Made by a program: the position numbers and the translations under genes. A DNA stretch of 64,000 nt from an uncultured Bacteroidales bacterium (GTDB taxonomy: Bacteria; Bacteroidota; Bacteroidia; Bacteroidales; Paludibacteraceae), in NCBI GenBank assembly GCA_902799555.1, contig CADCBB010000014.1, positions 44,660 to 108,659 of the forward strand. The letters are read 5' to 3'. Positions within the stretch are counted from its first letter, which is position 1. Every line of letters begins with the position of its first letter. The notes beneath the pieces were generated by a model that had not been told where the DNA came from, searched no databases, and saw only the letters and a list, made by a program, of their open reading frames with translations. Positions 27,266-35,400 of this stretch are shown here, in pieces.

Positions 27266-27585
27266 AAAAGGTTCGTTATTCGGTATCGGTAGAACTTCAG
27301 CTGAAAGAAAGTATCGACCAGTTAGTGGAGCGAGGTTATTTCAGTGAGGAGGATTATGCGGTTAACTATATCCGGGATCTTGTTACATATTTCCAATTGA
27401 ATTTAGATCACCTTACTGCTTTTGCTGCGCCTGATTATTTCGCACGTTATGGCACGAACCTCAAGTATGCCATATATCGCAAGAGCAACAGGACAACTTG
27501 GTATGCTTTCTTCCAAGAAACCCAGGATGCATTAACCATCGTCTATCTCGCAAATAACCATTTGATGGGACATCATATGGATTAA
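27262..27585 (+). CDS. ParE/RelE-superfamily toxin-like protein
   Basis: 107 residues. The C-terminal half (LKYAIYRKSNRTTWYAFFQETQDALTIVYLANNH) follows the strand pattern of RelE/ParE toxins: a basic strand with Arg/Lys, then WYAFF, then a hydrophobic strand ending with a His-rich tail. The N-terminal helices (ESIDQLVERGYFSEEDYAVNYIRDLV) fit the same fold. Overlaps its antitoxin by 4 nt. Family members inhibit gyrase (ParE) or cut mRNA on ribosomes (RelE); which applies here is unclear. The stop codon lies in the second 18-nt repeat. Confidence 0.65.
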   Translation: MKKVRYSVSVELQLKESIDQLVERGYFSEEDYAVNYIRDLVTYFQLNLDHLTAFAAPDYFARYGTNLKYAIYRKSNRTTWYAFFQETQDALTIVYLANNHLMGHHMD

Positions 27586-27599
27586 GCCGTTAAAGGGTT
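27582..27599 (+). repeat. 18-nt direct repeat, copy 2
   Basis: TTAAGCCGTTAAAGGGTT overlaps the stop codon of the ParE-like toxin; there is no tail-anchor coding sequence upstream of it at this copy. Confidence 0.85.
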
Positions 27600-27614
27600 G
27601 GCATAAATTTTCAG

Positions 27615-27662
27615 AAAAATGGCATACAAATTTGCGTATGTCATTTTTTTGTTGTATCTTTG
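27615..27662 (+). promoter_or_regulatory. Fused terminator-promoter element, copy 1
   Basis: AAAAATG-G-CATAC pairs with GTATG-T-CATTTTT around loop AAATTTGC (hairpin 27615-27648), giving an intrinsic terminator for the upstream gene. The loop's TTTG (27631) is also the upstream box of a promoter whose TATCTTTG lies at 27655. Confidence 0.65.
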
Positions 27663-27914
27663 CAGCGTCAAAATGTTTTGGCATTACGGAATCTGGTAAA
27701 TTCATTGGCGTCAAAGCATTGTGATACTAACGCTTTTAGTGTGTCTTAATGTGTACGTGTATGCGTACCATATATGATACCATGTGCGTGGACTACGGTA
27801 TTGTTGTTTGATGCCAGGGCCTTACCAGAGCCTCGTAATGCGAAACAGCAAGATTGCAGTCCCGCTTTTTATATAGAATGTGGGCGAGTGTTTAACCTTT
27901 AAATTAGTAATGTT
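27663..27914 (+). other. Long 5' leader with no recognised element
   Basis: About 250 nt between promoter and the ATG at 27915. It contains TACGTGTATGCGTACC-type alternating sequence and several short inverted repeats, but I see no known riboswitch, tRNA or open frame. Confidence 0.4.
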
Positions 27915-28706
27915 ATGTTTAGAAAAGATCACGCGTTGAGCGAAAAAGCAATTAAGATGTTTGGATTGGAGAATGCCCATGAAGACTATGAGTTAGCAGA
28001 CCAAACTCCAGTTAAAGAATGGGATAGTTCGGAGGCTTATTGGAATGAATGGATGGGAGAAATTGAGGCTAAGGACGCCATATGGTACAACAAGATAAAG
28101 AACTTCTTTAAGTACCGTATCTGCTGGCGCACACGGGAATGGTGGTACGACACGAAATGGTACTTTCGAAATCTTCGGCGCTTTCAGCCTATTCTCAAAG
28201 AATGGCGTTCATTTAGTTACCAGTATCAAGTTGATTTATTCAAATTTGGTATAAAACAGTTGGCTGAGGCTTTGGATTATTATGGTCACGAGGTTGAGGA
28301 ATCGCGTAATAAGCGAGTCGAAGCTATGCACGAATTGATTAAGGAGATTGAACGAGACTATGAAGAGGAGTTGAGAGAGAAAATGAAGTATAATTTTCAT
28401 GACAAGAAAGAAAAAGTAATTAAGTACGCCGATGGCTCGGTCTCGTTTGAGTCTTTCCCGACAGAGGAAGAGAAAAAGCGCACAGAAGAATATTACAAGG
28501 CTTTGGCTCAGGAGCGTATCAATCATTATAATCGAATCTTTCATCTGATACTCGGTCAGGAAGAAGAAGTGATTGCAAAGGAAGTGGAGGAGCGAATCGC
28601 AGCGATGTCGGAGGAGGAAAAGAAAACAATGCCCCCAAGCGAGTTATACCGTAAAGTATATAACGAAGTATGGGATGGTTCTGGAATTGAAGGCTGGTGG
28701 AATTAA
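27915..28706 (+). CDS. Uncharacterised charged helical protein
   Basis: 263 residues, rich in Glu, Lys, Trp and Tyr. A central basic/aromatic stretch (FFKYRICWRTREWWYDTKWYF) is followed by long charged helices. The style resembles uncharacterised proteins of Bacteroidetes phages, but no domain is recognised. Likely coiled coil in residues ~120-240. It sits alone between the ParE-like and MqsRA-like pairs with its own promoter and a long leader. Function unknown; a phage-derived or toxin-island cargo role is possible. Confidence 0.55.
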   Translation: MFRKDHALSEKAIKMFGLENAHEDYELADQTPVKEWDSSEAYWNEWMGEIEAKDAIWYNKIKNFFKYRICWRTREWWYDTKWYFRNLRRFQPILKEWRSFSYQYQVDLFKFGIKQLAEALDYYGHEVEESRNKRVEAMHELIKEIERDYEEELREKMKYNFHDKKEKVIKYADGSVSFESFPTEEEKKRTEEYYKALAQERINHYNRIFHLILGQEEEVIAKEVEERIAAMSEEEKKTMPPSELYRKVYNEVWDGSGIEGWWN

Positions 28707-28759
28707 AGACAAAAGAAAATAATAAAAATCGCATTTTTTCAACGAAAAAGTGAAAAAAG

Positions 28760-28791
28760 CTTGCATATTTGATTTTTTTGTTGTAATTTTG
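28760..28791 (+). promoter_or_regulatory. Bacteroidetes-type promoter for the MqsR/MqsA-like pair
   Basis: CTTG at 28760 and TAATTTTG at 28784; leader of about 25 nt to the ATG at 28820. Confidence 0.7.
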
Positions 28792-28819
28792 CAGCGGATT
28801 TTAAAAGTAGAGCTTGTTT

Positions 28820-29188
28820 ATGATAGCAACCTTAGCGGAAATACAGAAGTTCCTTAATGATTTTCATCAAAAGGTGGAGATCTTCGATATTATCATTTTG
28901 AATGATCGAGAAAAGAATGCCAAGACGCAGGCTGCGTTAGGTCTATCGCCTAATGCGCAGCGTGAGGTGATTAAGGAAATTCAGGTACAAGACTATTCCG
29001 AAGGACCAATTACAAACATTCTGAATGCTTGGGGAGACTTATGGGTCTTTGGTAAAGATGTAAACGGACAGGAAGTGTATATTAAGATTGCTTATGGTCT
29101 GCCAAACCGGCAAGCGATTTGTGTATCCTTCCATTTAGCGGAGTTTCCTATGAACTATCCATATAAGAAGAAAGGAGGTCAACAATGA
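28820..29188 (+). CDS. MqsR-family toxin-like protein
   Basis: 122 residues. The pattern IATLAEIQKFLNDFHQKV...IIILNDREKN...L(G)L(S)P..REVIKEI...DYSEGP then DLWVFGKDVNGQEVYIKI and ICVSFHLAEFPMNYPYK matches the MqsR-like toxins annotated in Bacteroidetes, which lie before an HTH antitoxin. The E. coli MqsR family cleaves mRNA with a RelE-type fold; that activity is inferred here. ATG at 28820 preferred over an upstream TTG. Overlaps the next gene by 4 nt. Confidence 0.7.
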   Translation: MIATLAEIQKFLNDFHQKVEIFDIIILNDREKNAKTQAALGLSPNAQREVIKEIQVQDYSEGPITNILNAWGDLWVFGKDVNGQEVYIKIAYGLPNRQAICVSFHLAEFPMNYPYKKKGGQQ

Positions 29189-29721
29189 TTACCGAAAGTC
29201 CTTTAACAGGTGGAAAAGTTATTCTTCACAAAGAACCGGACACCTTGTCCTATCGTGGCGAAGATTTTGCGTACACGTCGTACGAGTACGAGTGTGTAGA
29301 TACTGGTCAGCGTTTTACTGATCTTGAATTGGATTGGAAGAACATGAGCCAAATCTACGACCAGTATCGTCAACGGCACAACATCCCTTCTCCGGCGGAG
29401 TTGACATCCATGCGTGAACGGTACGGCTTGTCGGCCAATAAGATGGCACAGGTGCTTGGGTTGGGGGTTAACCAATATGCTAAGTATGAACAAGGCGAGA
29501 TGCCGAGTGAGTCGATTGGAAAGATGCTTCGGTCTATCCAGACTCCGGCGGTGTTCATGGGTTATTTGGAGGATGCTAGAAATCAGTTTAGTGAGGCAGA
29601 ATACAAGAAAATCTGCGCGAAAGTGCAGAAGTCGTTCTTGAAAATCATCAAGTCCAAGCCGGATTTGTCTTGGTTCTGGGATTTTTTCAGCCCACGATAC
29701 ATAGGCCGAGTCGCGCTATAA
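29185..29721 (+). CDS. MqsA-like HTH antitoxin
   Basis: 178 residues. N-terminal beta domain (SPLTGGKVIL...YEYECVDTGQRFTD) followed by an Xre/MqsA helix-turn-helix (LTSMRERYGLSANKMAQVLGLGVNQYAKYEQGEMPS). Classical MqsA has a CxxC zinc finger at the N-terminus; here only a Cys in YECVDTG remains and the first pair is replaced (SPLTGG), so metal binding is doubtful. The C-terminal ~60 residues form an extra helical segment. Probably neutralises the preceding toxin and represses the operon. Gene order toxin-first is typical of this family. Confidence 0.75.
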   Translation: MITESPLTGGKVILHKEPDTLSYRGEDFAYTSYEYECVDTGQRFTDLELDWKNMSQIYDQYRQRHNIPSPAELTSMRERYGLSANKMAQVLGLGVNQYAKYEQGEMPSESIGKMLRSIQTPAVFMGYLEDARNQFSEAEYKKICAKVQKSFLKIIKSKPDLSWFWDFFSPRYIGRVAL

Positions 29722-29731
29722 CGAGATATCC

Positions 29732-29785
29732 CTTGCCCTTTGTGGCGTCATATACCTCCGCCGCAGAAAGGCATTAAGCCGTTAA
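29732..29785 (+). pseudogene. Second 3' remnant of a tail-anchored protein gene
   Basis: Frame reads LALCGVIYLRRRKALSR then stop, the same tail as at 26885-26962 and homologous to the end of the gene at 63178. Only about 18 codons survive, ending in the third 18-nt repeat. Confidence 0.7.
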
Positions 29786-29791
29786 AGGGTT
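29774..29791 (+). repeat. 18-nt direct repeat, copy 3
   Basis: TTAAGCCGTTAAAGGGTT, identical to copies at 26951 and 27582. Confidence 0.85.
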
Positions 29792-29814
29792 CAATCGACT
29801 AGCGAAAATTTTTC

Positions 29815-29864
29815 AAAAAAATGGCATACAAATTTGCGTATGTCATTTTTTTGTTGTAATTTTG
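29815..29864 (+). promoter_or_regulatory. Fused terminator-promoter element, copy 2
   Basis: AAAAAAATG-G-CATAC pairs with GTATG-T-CATTTTTTT around loop AAATTTGC (29815-29852). TTTG at 29833 in the loop plus TAATTTTG at 29857 form the promoter for the BRO-N gene. Confidence 0.65.
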
Positions 29865-29881
29865 TACCAAATTTGAGACTT

Positions 29882-30271
29882 ATGGCAACGCACGATTTAG
29901 TGAAAATATTCGACAGTTCGAAGATCCGCGTCGTTTGGGACGATGAGCAGGAGAAGTACTTCTTCTCCGTAGTTGATGTGGTAGGTGTTCTGACGGAGCA
30001 GCAAACAGCACGTAGCGCAACAATATATTGGGCTGTAGTGAAAAAACGCCTTAAAGAGGAAGGCGCAGATGAACTGATTACAAATTGTAAACAGTTGAAA
30101 TTGGTCGCCACAGATGGTAAAAGAAGGGAGACCGATGTGGCTGATTTAGAGGGGATTCTGCGTATTGTTCAATCCATCCCATCCAAGAAAGCAGAGCCTA
30201 TCAAGCGCTGGCTGGCGCAGGTGGGTAATGAACCGGTTACAATTTGTAACCAATTACAAAGGGCTGCTTAG
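29882..30271 (+). pseudogene. BRO-N domain gene with internal deletion
   Basis: Encodes 129 residues of the BRO-N type (IRVVWDDEQEKYFFSVVDVVGVLT..., SIPSKKAEPIKRWLAQVG). The intact paralogue at 48055 has 292 residues. After AQVG the frame runs into VTICNQLQRAA and stops; this short tail looks like a second copy of the internal NCKQLKLVATDG segment. The conserved middle of the family is gone, and a separate frame just downstream (30274-30339) encodes a tail resembling the intact protein's acidic end. BRO-N proteins bind DNA and often act as phage antirepressors. The shortened product could still fold as a DNA-binding domain, so 'pseudogene' is a judgement. Confidence 0.65.
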
Positions 30272-30273
30272 CC

Positions 30274-30339
30274 ATGGATGAGTTACCTCTTCCGAAGGAT
30301 CCTAATGAGGACGATGAAATCACGGATTTGGGAAATTAA
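30274..30339 (+). pseudogene. Detached C-terminal tail of the BRO gene
   Basis: MDELPLPKDPNEDDEITDLGN then stop; compare the end of the intact BRO protein (VEELPFEEVTDSEE). It is probably the 3' end left after the internal deletion. Confidence 0.5.
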
Positions 30340-30370
30340 TGGTGATAGGTTATAGGTGATGGGTTACTGT

Positions 30371-30410
30371 AATAGCCTGCAGGTTTGGACTTGCAGGCTA
30401 TTTCTTTTTT
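30371..30410 (+). terminator. Intrinsic terminator, copy 2 of a repeated sequence
   Basis: AATAGCCTGCA pairs with TGCAGGCTATT, then TCTTTTTT. Near-copy of the terminator at 26838 that follows the adhesin. Confidence 0.85.
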
Positions 30411-30441
30411 GGTAATATGGGTATTTTTTGACCAAAGCAAA

Positions 30442-30500
30442 AGAAAATCCGTCCGATCCGTTAGATCTGTGGGAGATTCGTCCAAAATGGCCAAAAATGA
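30442..30500. repeat. Interspersed intergenic repeat (ATCCGTTAGATCTGTGGGAG type)
   Basis: Contains the motif ATCCGTTAGATCTGTGGGAG followed by TCGTCCAAAATGGCC. Related copies lie at 32179-32215 and 42424-42455. No gene content. Confidence 0.6.
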
Positions 30501-30529
30501 TTCAAAAAATGATTTTTTGCGCAAAAATA

Positions 30530-30561
30530 TTTGCATATGTCAGATTTTTGTAGTACTTTTG
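30530..30561 (+). promoter_or_regulatory. Bacteroidetes-type promoter for hipBA
   Basis: TTTG at 30530 and TACTTTTG at 30554; leader about 65 nt, A/T-rich. Confidence 0.7.
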
Positions 30562-30632
30562 CAGCGGATTTTAAAATATCATAAAATATAGTAGAATATA
30601 AATATTATTTTATTATAAGATAGATTACGCTT

Positions 30633-30950
30633 ATGTCAAAGAGCACAATGGCTAATAACTTACCACGGAGAGCGGAGCAGAACCTACGGATCGTAGGAGA
30701 GCAGATTCGTCTGGCGCGTCTGCGTCGGGACTTGAGTATCGCGCAGATAGCCGAACGGGCCAGCTGCAGCGAATTGACCGTAATGCGTGTGGAACGCGGT
30801 ACGCCTACTGTAGCCATCGGTATCTATCTGCGTATCCTTTTTGCACTTGGACTCGACGAGAGCATCCTCTTTATAGCCAAAGATGACGAGATGGGGCGCA
30901 CTTTGCAAGATTTAGACCTTAAAAATCGCCAAAGAGCATCAAAGAAATGA
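30633..30950 (+). CDS. hipB: HipB-like Xre antitoxin
   Basis: 105 residues with a standard helix-turn-helix (QIRLARLRRDLSIAQIAERASCSELTVMRVERGTPTVAIGIYLRILFALGL). Overlaps hipA by 4 nt (ATGA), so the pair is co-translated. In this family HipB binds operator DNA and holds the HipA kinase inactive. A start at 30648 (MANN) is also possible. Confidence 0.85.
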   Translation: MSKSTMANNLPRRAEQNLRIVGEQIRLARLRRDLSIAQIAERASCSELTVMRVERGTPTVAIGIYLRILFALGLDESILFIAKDDEMGRTLQDLDLKNRQRASKK

Positions 30951-32176
30951 AATATATCAAGGTAGAAATAGACTCAAAGTGTTTTCCGCAGGAAGAGCAT
31001 GTGGGAACGCTGGGCTATGATATGATACGCGGTAATGCGGCGTATCAATGGGAGTATGATGCGCGATGGCTGCAGCAACACAGACAGACCATATTGAGTG
31101 GAGACCTGCAAAATGCCGGTGGTCCGCAGTATGGCTCAGGACGGTTGTTCGGTTTTCTACAAGATGCTATGCCGGATCGATGGGGACGACGCCTGATCGA
31201 TAAACGGGAACGGTTATTGGCAGCGCAAGAAGGTAGAGCACCACGGCATCTGACGGACATTGATTATCTGACGCAGATTGACGATACTACTCGCATGGGA
31301 GCGCTTCGTTTGCAAGACGGAGAGCGACTATTAGGCACCGAATATAAGGATACTCCCGTGCCACCTCTGACGCATCTGCGCGAGTTTGTCGATATGGCGC
31401 AAGAGTATGAGCGGCAGGACGAACAAGGAGGCACTATCCGCGAGGAGTGGTTGCTGAATCTCTATAAGCAGGGTTCGTCTTTAGGTGGCGCGCGTCCGAA
31501 AGCCAATGTGCGGGATGTAGATGGCTCATTATGGATAGCGAAGATACCGTCTGTAAACGACGATTGCGATGTGGCCTTGTGGGAGTATTGGGCGCATAAG
31601 ATGGCAGGTCTGGCCGGTATCGAAGTGCCGGAAATGCGGTTGCTGTCTCTGCCGGATCAGAAGTACCATACTCTATTGTCGAAGCGCTTCGATCGAGATG
31701 GTGAACAGCGTATTCATTTTGCTTCGGCTATGACACTTTGCGGCCTGCAGGATGGCGCAGATGCCACTACCGGAAACGGCTATTTGGATATCGTCGATGT
31801 GATCGTTGGGAATGCCGGTTTTGTCGATCCGCAGGCTGCATTGGAGCAGTTATACCGGCGTGTGGCGTTCTCTATTGCCATTCGCAACCACGATGACCAT
31901 TTTCGTAATCATGGCTTTCTGTTGACAGAAAAAGGCTGGACCTGGTCGCCGGCTTATGACCTTAATCCTTCGGATTTCAGTACGCAGAGTCTGCTTATCT
32001 CGCGCGATAGTAACGAGTCGTCGTTGGAGGTCTTGCTTTCCGCGGCCGGAGATTATATGCTGAGTGCCGAACGAGCAAAACAGATTATTGATGAAGTTTG
32101 TATGGCCATGAAAAATGCCAATACTATCGCCCGTCAATGCGGCATCTCTGATCATGAAATGGAGCGCTTTCTCTAA
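30947..32176 (+). CDS. hipA: HipA-family serine/threonine kinase toxin
   Basis: 409 residues, full family length. N-terminal HipA domain (FGFLQDAMPDRWGRRLIDKRE), a Gly-rich ATP loop (GSSLGGARPKANV, ~176-188), Lys in WIAKIPS, and the catalytic NHDDHFRNHGFL (~314) and YDLNPS (~338) motifs. All key kinase residues seem present, so it is probably active. HipA toxins phosphorylate aminoacyl-tRNA synthetases (GltX in E. coli) and induce dormancy; the target here is unknown. No terminator is obvious after it. Confidence 0.9.
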   Translation: MKYIKVEIDSKCFPQEEHVGTLGYDMIRGNAAYQWEYDARWLQQHRQTILSGDLQNAGGPQYGSGRLFGFLQDAMPDRWGRRLIDKRERLLAAQEGRAPRHLTDIDYLTQIDDTTRMGALRLQDGERLLGTEYKDTPVPPLTHLREFVDMAQEYERQDEQGGTIREEWLLNLYKQGSSLGGARPKANVRDVDGSLWIAKIPSVNDDCDVALWEYWAHKMAGLAGIEVPEMRLLSLPDQKYHTLLSKRFDRDGEQRIHFASAMTLCGLQDGADATTGNGYLDIVDVIVGNAGFVDPQAALEQLYRRVAFSIAIRNHDDHFRNHGFLLTEKGWTWSPAYDLNPSDFSTQSLLISRDSNESSLEVLLSAAGDYMLSAERAKQIIDEVCMAMKNANTIARQCGISDHEMERFL

Positions 32177-32178
32177 TC

Positions 32179-32215
32179 AAAAATCCGTCCAATCCGTTCA
32201 ATCTGTGGGAGAATA
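32179..32215. repeat. Interspersed intergenic repeat, second copy
   Basis: AAAATCCGTCCAATCCGTTC followed by AATCTGTGGGAG, related to the copies near 30450 and 42430. Confidence 0.55.
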
Positions 32216-32292
32216 ATGAGGTAGTAAATCTTATGATTTTGCTATCTGCTATTTGCAAAAATAACATTTTTATTAAGATTTTTTCCTAAACC

Positions 32293-32324
32293 CTTGTGTA
32301 TGTCAAAAAATAACCGTAACTTTG
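32293..32324 (+). promoter_or_regulatory. Bacteroidetes-type promoter for the second giant adhesin
   Basis: CTTG at 32293 and TAACTTTG at 32317. The transcript would begin around or within the hairpin GCGGCGC-ttttcac-GCGCCGC (32324-32344). Confidence 0.65.
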
Positions 32325-32344
32325 CGGCGCTTTTCACGCGCCGC
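32324..32344 (+). promoter_or_regulatory. GC-rich hairpin in adhesin leader
   Basis: Perfect 7-bp arms GCGGCGC / GCGCCGC at the expected 5' end of the mRNA, followed by an A-rich leader to the ATG at 32409. It resembles the GC palindromes before the adhesins at 21186 and 55727. Confidence 0.5.
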
Positions 32345-32408
32345 GACACACGCATACATCCGTGAGTGCGAGAAAAACCAAGCGAAAATTAATAAAAAAC
32401 TAAAAGAT

Positions 32409-35400
32409 ATGATTAAAATGAGAAAGTTGTTTTTTAAGTTATCAATGCTGCTCTTAGTGCTTACAATGAGCGTGAATGCAGCAGAACTTCCTGGGCCTTA
32501 CATCGGAATGATGAGGGGTATCTCTTCCACTACAAGTGGAGGAACTGGTAAAGTTTTCTTATTGAACCAAGCAGAGAATGAAGCAATTGGGGGCGCATAC
32601 AGCAATCTTAATTGGGCAGCGTGGTCTGAAGAGGCGGATGAATGGAATCCCGAGTCCTCCAATGTTTCCTACGAGGGATCAATAGCCAGCGTTCCAGGTG
32701 TGCCCGAGTTTCAGACGAGATTCTATGCGTATGCCAAGGCTGACGATGGTTCCTATTTTACCGGCTGGTCTTATTATGACGGAGGTACGGACTTGGGTAT
32801 AAACAAGTATCTGTATCAATCCGTCGATCCTTCTACGGTAGCGGGTGCTAATAATGATGATTATTCCAAGGCAAAAAAATACACCTTGTATGCGACTTTC
32901 GCTCCGGTACGCGTCACAAACTATTCTGTAAGTGGAACAGTGAATGTTCCTGCGGATGAGGTGGAACCTGGTTTTGTGCAAGGGAATGGAACCGTTATTT
33001 TTGATGTTGATGGAGAAGATGTGGATAAAAATGACTTTTATGCACCGGAAGTATATGTTGAATATCCCGCATATAGTGTTACAATAGCATTTTTCGGGTT
33101 ACCAATCCTTCCTGCCGGTTTTGCCGTTACGTATGAAGGAGGAAACAGATATCCGGATGAGGATTGGCGTTATGAAGCAGGAAAGGTGATCGCAGATATG
33201 CATCTAAAAGTTCCTTCGGGACTATTTGCTGCCGGAGATTTCCTTAAAGGAAAAGTAGTCTTGAGATCAAAAGCCGGATCGGCGGTGACAGCTCCGTTCT
33301 ATATTCGTTATGCGGATACGGAAGAAAACGAGGCCAGTGTGACTATCGGTGAGGAAGAAACAAAGTATGCCACATTGGCAGAGGCTGCAAGTGTAGCCAA
33401 TGCTAATGCGGGATGTATGTTGAAGCTGCTCAAAGACGTAGAGGTAACAAGTACCATTACGTTGAGTAATACAATGGATGTCGATTTGAACGGATTTGTA
33501 TTGAAGAGCACGAATGGATCGACTCCATTAACGATTGATGCTGCTGGTAAGACGATTACTATCGTGCCGAACAACTATGGAGGTCAAGTGTTGGCAACAT
33601 CGTCATCTGCTTCTGTAAAAGCGGTTGAAGTCTTAGCTGGTACCCTGGTACTCGACGGTGGAACAATTACCGCAAAGAATACGAAACCTATTCCTAATCC
33701 ATCCGTGGATGCAGTAACTCCTACAGCTAACGCAATCTTTGTCGCAGATGGAGCAACGTTAAAAGTGAATGAGGCAACTATTCAAGCAGATGCGAGTACC
33801 ATCAATGCTGTCGGTGTATGGAACGAGGGTGCTACTACAATCAATGGTGGTACGGTAACATCCCATGCTGGCATGGTATTTGCCATTGCCGCACAAGCAC
33901 AAACAAATACACTAACGGTCAATGGTGGTAAGTTGGCAACTGTGGTAGATGAGACCGGTATTACCGCTTCAATGTCAGAGCAAAGCACATGGTCTAACTC
34001 GTATGCCGTGTACGTTAAAGAAGATGGTACTGCTAATATTTATGGTGGTGTACTCCATTCGACTTCTACTTCTACAACGAATGCTTTGGCAATATGTGCA
34101 GTAGGTTCGCAAGGAACGGTGTATTTGGGACCGAATGCTACCGCAAAAGGCGAGTCGCTCAAAGAGAATGAGTATGCTTTCGCGGTGGGAATGATGACGG
34201 GAACAGTCACGATTGATGGTGCTAAATTGGATGCTACATATATGTCTGCAGGACGCCCTGCGGCTTGTCCGACGGTGTTAAAAATTAAATACGATGCGAT
34301 TCCAGAGCAATTTAGGCCAATCTGCCAATTGGACTTGAACTCATGTTACATTCGAGAAAACTTATACTACATGACGATAGCAGTTGACAATAATGGCGGT
34401 TTTGACGAATTTAAATTTGATAATTCTTTAGTAGAAGATTATTCATTAACTGCGTATGCTGTTAATGCTTCCCAAAAGATATATCAAGAGGGCTATCGCT
34501 ACTATCTGGGCTCTTCAGAACCTGTCACTATCGATGCTGCATGTCACATCGGAAATATGGCATACGCTACATTGGAAGAGGCTTTGGATTATGCAAACAA
34601 CAACGTGGATAAAAAGGTGCTGATTATCATGGATAAGGATTATACCTTACCTGCCGGCTATTACACCTTACCATCCAAGGCTATGCTTGTAATTCCTCGT
34701 TCGGATGCACAAGAGGCAGATGAGGAGTATGTAGAGAAGATTTCTGACCCGGATGACTCTTTTGCAAGTTATGTTGAACCAACGGTTTTCCGCACGCTTA
34801 CATTGGCGGAAGGTGTCAATTTCGATGTACATGGAAAAATTGAAGCTTCCGGTATGATGTATAGTTCTGATGGCGTATATACAGGACTTCCTACGGGTCC
34901 TTATGGTCATTTGGTATTAAATAAGGGTAGTAAGATGACGCTTCAAAACGGTTCGGAATTGCGCGTTTGGGGATTCGTAACAGGAACAGGTGAGATTGAT
35001 GCCCGTCGAGGTTCCGTAGTTCGCGAGTTATTCCAAATGGCAGACTGGAAGGGTGCTAATTTCTCGAAAGAGCTTATCAGAAATACAATAATGGGAAGTG
35101 GGGATAAGGAAGCGCAATATTCGATGTTCCCTATCACGCAGTACTATATCCAGAGCGTAGAAGCTCCAGTAACGTATCATCCTGGTGCTCGACTGACTGC
35201 AACCGCTGCAGTGTCTGTAACATTTGGTGTGGCGTTTACTGCTACTGCTAATGATATCAATGTAGTAGGTGTATCCGGCGTAGATCAAGCTATCTTCTTG
35301 ATGGGTAATGAGGCTGATGCCGAGAATACATGGGTGCGTAAATGGTATGATGCTGCTAATGACCTACAGGTTTATGAAGTAAACAATAGTGCTCATATAG

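Noticed and set aside
26885-29791. True integron with attC sites
   Set aside because: The 18-nt repeat is a plain direct repeat without the paired core sites of attC, and no integron integrase is present here.
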